Shown here piece by piece: positions 57,514 to 64,000 of a stretch of 64,000 bases of DNA. Both the position numbers and the translations under genes were made by a program. This DNA comes from Streptomyces sp. CB01635 (GTDB taxonomy: Bacteria > Actinomycetota > Actinomycetes > Streptomycetales > Streptomycetaceae). Location: contig NZ_NNBL01000033.1 of the NCBI RefSeq assembly GCF_002803065.1, positions 19,403 through 83,402 of the forward strand, read 5' to 3'. Each line of letters begins with the position of its first letter. Position 1 is the stretch's first letter. The notes under the pieces are model-generated. The model saw nothing but the letters and a program-made list of their open reading frames with translations. It was not told the origin of the DNA and did no database searches.

Positions 57514-58778
57514 CCCGGCGGGTGGCTGTCACCGGAGTCGGTGTAGTCGCCCCGGGTGGTATCGGGGCGAGCGCGTTCTGGGACCTTCTCGCCAACGGCC
57601 GTACCGCGACCCGCGGCATCACGCTCTTCGACCCGGTGGGCCTGCGCTCACGCATCGCCGCCGAATGCGACCTGGACCCGCTCGCGCACGGGCTCGACCC
57701 GGAGCTGGTCGAACACGCAGACCGGTACATTCAGTTCGCCGTCATCGCCGCCGGCGAAGCCGTCAAGGACTCCGGAATCGACACCGGAGTCGAGGACCCC
57801 TGGCGCATCGGAGTCTCGCTCGGCAGCGCCATCGGCGGCACCACCCGCCTGGAGCAGGACTACGTGCGGGTCAGCGAGGGCGGGAAGCGGTGGGACGTGG
57901 ACCACCGCGCGGCCGAACCGAAACTCCACATGGCGTTCTCGCCGAGCACACTCGCCTCGGTCGTCGCCGAACAGTTCGGTGCCCAGGGCCCGGTGCAGAC
58001 GGTATCCACCGGCTGCACCTCCGGGCTCGATGCGGTCGGCTACGCCTTCCACACCATCGAGGAAGGCCGCGCCGACATCTGCATCGCCGGGGCGTCGGAC
58101 TCGCCGATCTCCCCGATCACGATGGCGTGCTTCGACGCCATCAAGGCGACGTCGCCCAACAACGACGATCCCGAGCACGCCTCCCGCCCCTTCGACGCCG
58201 AGCGCAATGGCTTCGTGATGGGCGAGGGCGCCGCGGTGCTCGTCCTGGAGGACTACGAGCACGCCCGTGCGCGAGGCGCGCACATCTACTGCGAGCTGAG
58301 TGGCTACGCCACCTACGGCAACGCCTACCACATGACCGGTCTCACCAGCGAAGGCCTGGAGATGGCCCGGGCGATCGACAACGCGCTCGGCCAGGCCCGC
58401 CTCGACCCCACGCTGATCGACTACGTCAACGCCCACGGTTCGGGCACCAGACAGAACGACCGGCACGAGACGGCCGCGGTCAAGGTGTCCCTGGGAGCTC
58501 ACGCCTACGAGACACCCATGAGTTCCATCAAATCCATGGTGGGCCACTCTTTGGGCGCGATCGGCGCGATAGAGGTGGTCGCCTGCGTCCTTGCCATGAA
58601 GCACCAGGTGGTGCCGCCCACGGCGAACTACGAGACCCCAGACCCCGAGTGCGACCTCGACTACGTACCGCGCACCGCACGTCCGCGAAAACTGCGGAAC
58701 GTACTCTCCGTCGGCAGCGGATTCGGCGGATTCCAGTCCGCGGTGCTCCTGACCGAGACAGGTGGGAGGACACGATGA
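57510..58778 (+). CDS. Type II polyketide ketosynthase alpha subunit (WhiE-ORFIII-like)
   Basis: The 422-residue thiolase-fold enzyme condenses malonyl units on the ACP as a heterodimer with the chain length factor. The catalytic triad is in place: Cys169 in TVSTGCTSGLDA, His309 in YVNAHGSGT and His346 in MVGHSLGA, the same numbers as in actinorhodin KS. The GTG start (57510) lies in the cupin stop (GTGA) and its end overlaps the CLF ATG (ATGA), so the KS pair is translationally coupled as usual. The gene order I-II-KS-CLF-ACP identifies a spore-pigment locus. Confidence 0.95.
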   Translation: MTRRVAVTGVGVVAPGGIGASAFWDLLANGRTATRGITLFDPVGLRSRIAAECDLDPLAHGLDPELVEHADRYIQFAVIAAGEAVKDSGIDTGVEDPWRIGVSLGSAIGGTTRLEQDYVRVSEGGKRWDVDHRAAEPKLHMAFSPSTLASVVAEQFGAQGPVQTVSTGCTSGLDAVGYAFHTIEEGRADICIAGASDSPISPITMACFDAIKATSPNNDDPEHASRPFDAERNGFVMGEGAAVLVLEDYEHARARGAHIYCELSGYATYGNAYHMTGLTSEGLEMARAIDNALGQARLDPTLIDYVNAHGSGTRQNDRHETAAVKVSLGAHAYETPMSSIKSMVGHSLGAIGAIEVVACVLAMKHQVVPPTANYETPDPECDLDYVPRTARPRKLRNVLSVGSGFGGFQSAVLLTETGGRTR

Positions 58779-60022
58779 GAACGGAACGCGCCCGCGGCGC
58801 GGCCATCACCGGGATCGGTGTGATCGCGCCCAACGGACTGCACGCCGAGGCGTACTGGAAATCCGTCCGGGAGGGCCTCGGCGCCCTGGACCGGATCACC
58901 CGCGAAGGATGCGAGAACCTGCCGCTCCGCGTCGGGGGTGAGGTCCGCGGCTTCGATCCCGCGGGCCTCATCGAGGAGCGGTTCCTCGTCCAGACGGACC
59001 GGTTCACCCACTTCGGCATGGCCGCCGCGGCGCTCGCCCTCGACGAGGCGGGCCTCGGCCGCGGTGACCCCGCGGAGCCGTACTCCATCGGCGTGGTCAC
59101 CGCGGCCGGTTCCGGCGGCGGCGAGTTCGGGCAGCGGGAGCTCCAGAAGCTGTGGGGTCAGGGCTCCAAGTTCGTGGGCCCCTACCAGTCCATCGCCTGG
59201 TTCTACGCGGCCAGCACCGGACAGATATCGATCTGGAGCGGCTTCAAGGGGCCGTGCGGAGTGGTCGCGAGCGACGAGGCGGGCGGCCTGGACGCCATCG
59301 CGCACGCGGCCCGCACCGTACGGCGCGGCACCGGCGCCATGGTGGTCGGATCCGCCGAGGCACCCCTCGCCCCGTACTCGATGGTGTGCCAGCTCGGCTA
59401 CCCCGAGCTCAGCACCGCCGAGGACCCCGACCGGGCCTACCTGCCCTTCACCTCGGGAGCCCGCGGATTCGCGCCCGCCGAGGGCGGCGCGATGCTCGTC
59501 GTCGAGGACGAGACCCGTGCCCGCGAGCGAGGGGCGGACATCCGGGCCGTGGTGGCCGGCCACTCGGCCACCTTCACCGGCGCCTCCCAGTGGGAGGAGT
59601 CCCGCGAGGGGCTCGCCCGCGCGATCAAGGGCGCCCTCGACGAGGCGGGCTGCGCCCCCGAGGAGATCGACGTCGTCTTCGCCGACGCCATGGGCGTCCC
59701 GGCGGCGGACCGCGCCGAGGCGCTGGCCATCGCCGACGTCCTGGGTGCACACGGAAGGCGTGTACCCGTCACGGCACCCAAGACCGGTACGGGCCGGGCC
59801 TACTGCGCGGCGCCCGTCCTGGACGTCGTGTCCGCCGTCTTCGCCATGGAGAACGGCCTCGTACCCCCCACCCCCAACGTGTTCGACATCTGCCACGACC
59901 TCGACCTGGTGATGTCTCGCGCTCGCCCCGCCGAGCTGCGCACGGCCCTGGTCCTCAGCAGGGGACTCATGGGCTCCAACGCGGCGCTGGTAGTGCGCCG
60001 CGGTGGCGACTCCGCCCGGTAA
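58775..60022 (+). CDS. Chain length factor, KS-beta (WhiE-ORFIV-like)
   Basis: The 415-residue KS homologue lacks the active Cys. At the equivalent position the sequence is GVVASDEAGGLDA (Glu168) instead of the Gln that most type II CLFs carry (AEQAGG in the well-known ones). Other CLF features are normal (PKTGTGRAYCAAPVLDVVSA, GLMGSNAALVVR). CLF sets the carbon chain length; whiE KS/CLF is known to make a 24-carbon chain. Start ATG 58775 overlaps the KS-alpha stop. Confidence 0.93.
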   Translation: MRTERARGAAITGIGVIAPNGLHAEAYWKSVREGLGALDRITREGCENLPLRVGGEVRGFDPAGLIEERFLVQTDRFTHFGMAAAALALDEAGLGRGDPAEPYSIGVVTAAGSGGGEFGQRELQKLWGQGSKFVGPYQSIAWFYAASTGQISIWSGFKGPCGVVASDEAGGLDAIAHAARTVRRGTGAMVVGSAEAPLAPYSMVCQLGYPELSTAEDPDRAYLPFTSGARGFAPAEGGAMLVVEDETRARERGADIRAVVAGHSATFTGASQWEESREGLARAIKGALDEAGCAPEEIDVVFADAMGVPAADRAEALAIADVLGAHGRRVPVTAPKTGTGRAYCAAPVLDVVSAVFAMENGLVPPTPNVFDICHDLDLVMSRARPAELRTALVLSRGLMGSNAALVVRRGGDSAR

Positions 60023-60049
60023 CGACCGGGCGGGAAGGAGAACACCCGC

Positions 60050-60310
60050 ATGATCACCGCAGAACTGACCTTCGACGAACTGGCCCGCCTGATGAAGAAG
60101 GCGGCCGGAGTCACCGTGGACCCTCATCTGCTCAAGCAGTCGCCGGACTCCCCGTTCGACTCCGTCGGCCTCGACTCGCTCGGCCTGCTCGGCATCGTGG
60201 GAGAGCTAGAGAACCGGTCCGGCCAGCCGCTTCCCCCGGACTCGGAGCGCTGCAAGACGCCCCGCGAGTTCCTCGACCTCGTCAACAGCACCCTCAAGGC
60301 TGGAGCCTGA
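60050..60310 (+). CDS. Acyl carrier protein (WhiE-ORFV-like)
   Basis: The 86-residue ACP has the phosphopantetheine site at Ser43 in SVGLDSLGLLGIV, followed by LPPDSERCKTPREFLDLVN as helix III/IV of type II PKS ACPs. It tethers the growing polyketide between KS/CLF and the cyclases. GGAAGGAGAA precedes ATG 60050; the next gene starts 2 bp after its stop. Confidence 0.95.
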   Translation: MITAELTFDELARLMKKAAGVTVDPHLLKQSPDSPFDSVGLDSLGLLGIVGELENRSGQPLPPDSERCKTPREFLDLVNSTLKAGA

Positions 60311-60311
60311 C

Positions 60312-60788
60312 ATGTCCGGACACACCGAGAACAGCATCACCATCGACGCTCCCATCGACCTCGTCTGGGACGTCACCAACGACATCGAGAACTGGCCGCA
60401 GCTCTTCAGCGAGTACGCGTCCCTCGAAGTCCTCTCCCGCGAGGGCGACAAGACGACCTTCCGCCTGACCATGCACCCGGACGACAACGGGAAGGTGTGG
60501 AGCTGGGTCTCGGAGCGGACCATCGACCGCGCCAAGCGGTCCGTGCGTGCCCGTCGCGTCGAGACCGGGCCCTTCGCGCACATGGACATCCGGTGGGACT
60601 ACACGGAGACCCCGGAAGGCACCCGTATGGACTGGGTGCAGGACTTCGCGATGAAGCCCGAGGCCCCGGTCGACGACGCCTGGATGACGGACAACATCAA
60701 CCGCAACTCCGTCACGCAGATGGGCCTCATCCGCGACCGGATCGAGCGCGTCGCCCGTGACCGCCAGAACGCCGCCGTCTCCCGCTGA
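60312..60788 (+). CDS. Polyketide aromatase/cyclase, TcmN-N-terminal-like (WhiE-ORFVI-like)
   Basis: The 158-residue single-domain SRPBCC protein (HTENSITIDAPIDLVWDVTNDIENWPQL split, then TFRLTMHPDDNGKVWSWVSERTID, HMDIRWDYTETPEGTRMDWVQDF, VTQMGLIRDRIERVAR) matches the WhiE-ORFVI/TcmN ARO/CYC family. These direct the first-ring C9-C14 cyclisation and aromatisation of an unreduced polyketide. It is 2 bp after the ACP gene and part of the same operon. Confidence 0.93.
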   Translation: MSGHTENSITIDAPIDLVWDVTNDIENWPQLFSEYASLEVLSREGDKTTFRLTMHPDDNGKVWSWVSERTIDRAKRSVRARRVETGPFAHMDIRWDYTETPEGTRMDWVQDFAMKPEAPVDDAWMTDNINRNSVTQMGLIRDRIERVARDRQNAAVSR

Positions 60789-60812
60789 TCGCCGGCCCGG
60801 AAAGGAAACCCG

Positions 60813-61145
60813 ATGCATCATGCCCTGATCGTCGCCCGCATGGCGCCCGGTTCGGCGCCGGCGATCTCCGACGTGTTCGCCGCCTCCGACCGAGGTGAGC
60901 TCCCGCACCTGATCGGTGTCAACCGACGCAGCCTCTTCCAGTTCGGTGACGTGTACCTGCACCTCATCGAGTCCGACGAGGACCCGGCGCCCGTCATCGC
61001 GAAGGTGGCCGGGCACCCCGAGTTCCGCAGTGTCAGCGATCAGCTGTCCGCGTACGTCAGCGCGTACGACCCCGAGACATGGCGCAGCCCCAAGGACGCC
61101 ATGGCGCACCGCTTCTACCACTGGGACCGTAACAACCCCTCCTGA
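60813..61145 (+). CDS. TcmI-family polyketide cyclase (WhiE-ORFVII-like)
   Basis: The 110-residue protein is a ferredoxin-like dimeric cyclase: MHHALIVARMAPGSAPAISDVFAASD, LFQFGDVYLHLIES and MAHRFYHWDR match the TcmI/SchD/WhiE-VII family. It would close later rings of the pigment. GGAAAGGAAA precedes ATG 60813. It is the last gene of the operon and is followed by a very strong bidirectional hairpin. Confidence 0.92.
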   Translation: MHHALIVARMAPGSAPAISDVFAASDRGELPHLIGVNRRSLFQFGDVYLHLIESDEDPAPVIAKVAGHPEFRSVSDQLSAYVSAYDPETWRSPKDAMAHRFYHWDRNNPS

Positions 61146-61159
61146 GTGAGGGCACGACA

Positions 61160-61214
61160 CAACCCGAGGCCGCCGGTCCCGCGTCAGACGCGGAGCCGGC
61201 GGCCTCGGGTTGTT
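61160..61214. terminator. Very strong bidirectional hairpin ending the polyketide operon
   Basis: ACAACCCGAGGCCGCCGG (61160-61177) pairs perfectly over 18 bp with CCGGCGGCCTCGGGTTGT (61197-61214). An inner CCGCGT-CAG-ACGCGG stem extends it. It lies between convergent genes and should stop both. Confidence 0.85.
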
Positions 61215-61232
61215 CCGGAGGTGATGTCCCGG

Positions 61233-62261
61233 TCAGGCGGGGACGGTGCACTCGAAGGCGTGCAGATACGCGTTGACGGGACGGACCTCGCCGAGGACGA
61301 GACCCGCGTCCGTCAGCCGTTCGACCATGCTCAGCCGGGTGTGCTTCGCGCCGCCGACGTTGAGGAGGAGCAGCAGGTCCATGGACGTCGTGAACTTCAT
61401 CGACGGGGTGTCGTCGACGAGGTTCTCGATGACGACGACGCGGGCACCGGGCCGCGCCGCCTTGCGGACGTTGGCCAGCGCCCTGCGGGTGCTGTCGTCG
61501 TCCCACTCCAGGATGTTCTTGATGATGTAGACATCCGCCTGGACCGGGATGTCCTCGCGGCAGTCACCGGCGACGATGCGCACCCGCGAGGCCAGCGAAC
61601 CGCCGTCGCGCAGGCGCGGATCGGCGTTCTCGACCACCCCCGGCAGGTCGAGCAGGGTGCCGTGCATGTCGGGGTGCTTCTCCAGCAGGCTGGCCACGAC
61701 CTGCCCGTGACCTCCGCCGATGTCCGCGACCGAGGCCACGCCCGTGAGGTCGAGGAGGTCGGCGACGTCGCGCGCGGACTGCTCGCTGGACGTCGTCATG
61801 GCGCGGTTGAACACGTGCGCCGACTCGGGGGCCTGCTGGTTGAGATAGGTGAAGAACTCGGCTTCGTACACGTCCTCGAAGACGTTGCGGCCGTGGCGCA
61901 CCGCCTCGTCGAGCTTCGGCCAGACGTTCCAGGTCCACGGCTCGGTGCACCACAGCGCGATGTAGCGCAGGCTGTGCGGGTCGTCCTCGCGCAGGAGCCG
62001 GGACATGTCCGTGTGCGCGAACGTGCCGTCCGGGAGCTCGGTGAAGACGCCCTGGCTGGACAGCGCGCGCAGCAGCCGGCGCAGTGTCAACGGCTGGGTC
62101 TTCACCGCAGCCGCCAGGTCCTCCGCGCTCATGGGCGTGTCGTCCAGGGCGTCGGCGACACCCAGGCGGGCGGCCGCGCGTACGGCGGCGGCGCACGCGG
62201 CCCCGAAAACCAGCTCCCGCAGGCGCATGGGTGACTGGGGGGCCTCTTCAACGGTCGTCAT
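61233..62261 (-). CDS. SAM-dependent O-methyltransferase (TcmN/DmpM-like)
   Basis: The 342-residue protein has an N-terminal winged-helix dimerisation domain (SAEDLAAAVKTQPLTLRRLLRALSSQGVFTE, split) and a class I SAM domain: VADIGGGHGQVVASLLEKHP, DLPGVV, VRIVAGDCREDIPV, NILEWDDDSTRRALAN and ARVVVIENLV. The catalytic His of plant-type O-MTs (H in LHDW) is here ILEWDDD, i.e. Glu-Trp-Asp. Aromatic polyketide O-methyltransferases have this fold. Classic whiE lacks it, so it may tailor the pigment or belong to another pathway. GAGG precedes ATG 62261. Confidence 0.85.
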   Translation of the reverse strand: MTTVEEAPQSPMRLRELVFGAACAAAVRAAARLGVADALDDTPMSAEDLAAAVKTQPLTLRRLLRALSSQGVFTELPDGTFAHTDMSRLLREDDPHSLRYIALWCTEPWTWNVWPKLDEAVRHGRNVFEDVYEAEFFTYLNQQAPESAHVFNRAMTTSSEQSARDVADLLDLTGVASVADIGGGHGQVVASLLEKHPDMHGTLLDLPGVVENADPRLRDGGSLASRVRIVAGDCREDIPVQADVYIIKNILEWDDDSTRRALANVRKAARPGARVVVIENLVDDTPSMKFTTSMDLLLLLNVGGAKHTRLSMVERLTDAGLVLGEVRPVNAYLHAFECTVPA

Positions 62262-62313
62262 CTGTTGCCTCGCTTCTGCTGGCGTGATGTGTGTGCGGAC
62301 ATGGCGTTGGCCC

Positions 62314-63378
62314 TCAGCACATTCCGGCGGGCACAGAGACCGCACACGTGTTGCCGCGGAACGTGTTGCCCTTGCCCTTGTCCTGGCTGGCCAGGTCGGC
62401 CGTGCCGTTGCCCATCACGAGGTTGTCGCGGATCTCGTTGCGCTGGTTGAGGGCACCCTTGAAGTTCTTGGCGAGCACGATGCCGCCCGACATCGGGGCC
62501 TTGCCCACGTTGTCCTCGATGCTGTTCCCCGCCACCAGCGAGTCCTCGACGCCGGTGAGGACGATGCCCGACCCCTGGAGGAAGGGCAGACGTGCGGTCG
62601 CGGCGCAGTACTTGTTGTTGTCGTGGACGTAGTTGTTGCGCACCTTCAGTGCGCCGGGGCGCGGCTTGTTCTCGTCACCCACGAGCATCATCGCGGCGCA
62701 GTTGCCGGTCGCCTCGTTGTGGTCGACGGTCACGTTCCGCAGCCGCCGCACGGTGACGCCGATCCGGTTGCCGACCAGACGGTTGTTGCTGATCACCGCC
62801 CTGGAGTTCGGGGCCCCCTCCTCGGCGTCGATCGTGTTGGCCAGGAAGAGGCCGGCGTCGCCGTTGGCCTCGACGGTGTCGTGGCGGAACACCCCGCGCA
62901 CGGACCTCTCCTGGGCGATGCCCCACTGGCCGTTCTTCTCGGAGGTCACTCCCTCGACTCGGAGGCGATCGGTCCCGGTCGCCAACAGACCGTTCTTCTT
63001 GAAACCGCGAAGGGTCAGCGAGCGCACGGTGACGTGCTCGACGGGCTTGGTCTTGGTCCCGGTGACGCAGATGCCGTTGCCGGCCTTGGCGCAGGTGCCG
63101 GCAGCGGACGCCGCGGCAGGGACGATGACGGTGGACCGGGCGCTCGCGCCCCGCAGCGTCAGTCCGGACACGGTGATGCTGACGCTCTCGTGGTAGGTGC
63201 CGGGGGAGAGGAAGATGACGTCTCCCGGCTTTGCCGTGTTCACGGCTTTCTGGATCGACTCGCCCGGGTTCACCCGGTGCACCACCGTCCGGCAGTCGGC
63301 CGACGGGGCCGCGGCTCCCACCCCCGACACGACGACGGCCGCGGTGCATGCGAGATACGCAATCTGTCGCTTGGTCAT
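62314..63378 (-). CDS. Secreted right-handed parallel beta-helix protein
   Basis: The 354-residue protein has a signal peptide (MTKRQIAYLACTAAVVVSGVGAAAPSADC) and a beta-helix of Asn-ladder turns (SNNRLVGNRIGVTV, VRNNYVHDNNKYC, LVAGNSIEDNVG, NEIRDNLVMGNG). It starts with PGESIQKAVNTAKPGDVIFLSPGTYHES, typical of NosD/pectate-lyase-like proteins. No catalytic pectate lyase residues stand out, so it is more likely a carbohydrate- or surface-binding protein. Eight cysteines, some paired in turns, suggest disulfides. ATG 63378 lies 6 nt after TAGCTT (63390-63385): a leaderless start. Confidence 0.83.
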   Translation of the reverse strand: MTKRQIAYLACTAAVVVSGVGAAAPSADCRTVVHRVNPGESIQKAVNTAKPGDVIFLSPGTYHESVSITVSGLTLRGASARSTVIVPAAASAAGTCAKAGNGICVTGTKTKPVEHVTVRSLTLRGFKKNGLLATGTDRLRVEGVTSEKNGQWGIAQERSVRGVFRHDTVEANGDAGLFLANTIDAEEGAPNSRAVISNNRLVGNRIGVTVRRLRNVTVDHNEATGNCAAMMLVGDENKPRPGALKVRNNYVHDNNKYCAATARLPFLQGSGIVLTGVEDSLVAGNSIEDNVGKAPMSGGIVLAKNFKGALNQRNEIRDNLVMGNGTADLASQDKGKGNTFRGNTCAVSVPAGMC

Positions 63379-63483
63379 ATGGCGAAGCTACGAGCGGGTG
63401 TTCCGGCCCGCCACCGCTGATCGCCCAGGTGGGCAGCGCCCTACGCTGTGGGTGAGCCGAACGAGCGGAAAAGGGGGCGGCAC

Positions 63484-63930
63484 ATGGCCACTTGGGGGCT
63501 GATCGTCGAGATGACGGTGGGGACGGGGGAGCGCAAGCACATGGAGGCGTCCGTGCTCGGGCATGTGGAGGGCTCGCGGGAACAGGCCCTAGCGGAGCTG
63601 GCGGAGTGGATCGGGCGCTATACGCCGGAGCATCCCCGCAGTCCGAAGCGCAGCCGCATCTTCCGCACCGCCGACGGATTCCTGCTCGTCATCGACGGTG
63701 CCTGGCAGTCCTTCAGTTCCCGGTTCACGGTCGCGGAGCTGGTGAAGGACAGTGCCGCGCCGCCGCCCGAGCCGCAGCCGACCCCCGTGCCGACACCCGA
63801 GGACACCGCCGCCCCGACCGCCGCGCCGCCCGAGAACGCCGCTCAGGCGCCCTCGGGCCCGACTGTGGACCGGTACGAGGACGGGGTGCCGGTGAAACCG
63901 GCCTGGCTGGGCCGCACCGACCTGCCGTGA
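63484..63930 (+). CDS. Hypothetical protein with Pro-rich tail (148 aa)
   Basis: I do not recognise a named family. Residues 1-95 look like a globular alpha/beta domain (MATWGLIVEMTVGTGERKHM, ALAELAEWIGRYTPEH, IFRTADGFLLVIDGAW, FTVAELVKD), followed by a Pro/Ala/Thr-rich linker and a short end VKPAWLGRTDLP. No signal peptide is seen. ATG 63484 has the site AAAAGGGGGCGG. It lies between the secreted beta-helix gene (divergent) and a convergent transposase fragment. Confidence 0.65.
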   Translation: MATWGLIVEMTVGTGERKHMEASVLGHVEGSREQALAELAEWIGRYTPEHPRSPKRSRIFRTADGFLLVIDGAWQSFSSRFTVAELVKDSAAPPPEPQPTPVPTPEDTAAPTAAPPENAAQAPSGPTVDRYEDGVPVKPAWLGRTDLP

Positions 63931-63939
63931 CGCAAGGCC

Positions 63940-64000
63940 CTAGGTGTATTGACCCGCAGGGTTGTTGACGCGGGTGATGGGCGGGTTGCCGCCGAGTGCG
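63940..64000 (-). CDS. C-terminal end of a probable IS481-family transposase (partial)
   Basis: The reverse-strand frame ending at TAG (63942-63940) reads ALGGNPPITRVNNPAGQYT to its stop. This resembles the conserved C-terminal tail of IS481/integrase-core (DDE) transposases of Streptomyces. Only 20 codons are in the window, so completeness is unknown. The stop lies 9 bp after the convergent hypothetical gene. Confidence 0.6.
   Translation of the reverse strand, partial: ALGGNPPITRVNNPAGQYT

Noticed and set aside
1..64000. tRNA or rRNA genes
   Set aside because: No cloverleaf with a TTCRANNC-type T arm or rRNA-like stretch was noticed in the gaps; a tRNA scan would be needed to exclude them fully.

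Overview
The window is high-GC actinobacterial DNA, almost certainly from a Streptomyces chromosome. The evidence is the codon usage (strong G/C third positions), GTG/TTG starts, many genes with a TANNNT box 6-8 nt before the start codon (apparently leaderless mRNAs), a mycothiol-dependent enzyme family, TerD, class F sortase, PucR/ROK/DeoR regulators, and a complete type II polyketide locus laid out like the whiE spore-pigment cluster.

Layout. 1-5 kb: the end of a sensor kinase with its NarL-type response regulator, a DHA2-type exporter divergent from a MarR regulator, a maleylpyruvate-isomerase-like protein and another MFS protein. 5.2-10.6 kb: a sugar-phosphate island (DeoR repressor divergent from a SIS isomerase and class II aldolase), then AlkB, a ROK regulator and a hypothetical protein. 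10.6-12.15 kb: an IS200/IS605 insertion with an intact Y1 transposase and an N-terminally truncated TnpB. 12.2-24.2 kb: a catabolic island. Here allF/allG/allH homologues (FdrA, DUF1116, DUF2877: oxamate carbamoyltransferase) and a PucR regulator face carbamate kinase, an acetamidase/formamidase, a cytosine-deaminase-like amidohydrolase and a DUF1097 membrane protein. A phosphotriesterase-like hydrolase, a DUF4865 protein and a TetR regulator with a clear operator follow. 24.4-28 kb: a SHOCT protein with a MacB-like ABC exporter. 28-51 kb: mostly housekeeping and accessory single genes, including a membrane-embedded serine hydrolase, a beta-helix/AAA+ ATPase fusion, MOSC, TerD, HpnB-like glycosyltransferase, an Asp/Glu racemase family protein, Lnt, NUDIX, 3-hydroxybutyrate dehydrogenase and a GAF/PucR-type regulator. 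51.2-53.9 kb: a repeat-rich stretch with six ~34-bp DNA repeats, a repetitive secreted and membrane-anchored protein and a class F sortase. 53.9-62.3 kb: the whiE-like cluster (FAD hydroxylase divergent from SchA/CurD protein, cupin, KS-alpha, CLF, ACP, aromatase/cyclase, TcmI-type cyclase) plus an O-methyltransferase. The end holds a secreted beta-helix protein, a hypothetical protein and the tail of a probable IS481-family transposase.

How the genes work together. The most coherent under-described system is the 12-22 kb island. AllFGH would phosphorolyse a carbamoylated amide to carbamoyl phosphate, and carbamate kinase would recover ATP from it. The acetamidase-family enzyme, translationally coupled to the kinase, could hydrolyse the amide co-product. 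The amidohydrolase could generate the substrate and DUF1097 could move it. None of the usual allantoin genes is present, so the true substrate is open. All functional calls rest on reading motifs by eye; no database search was run.
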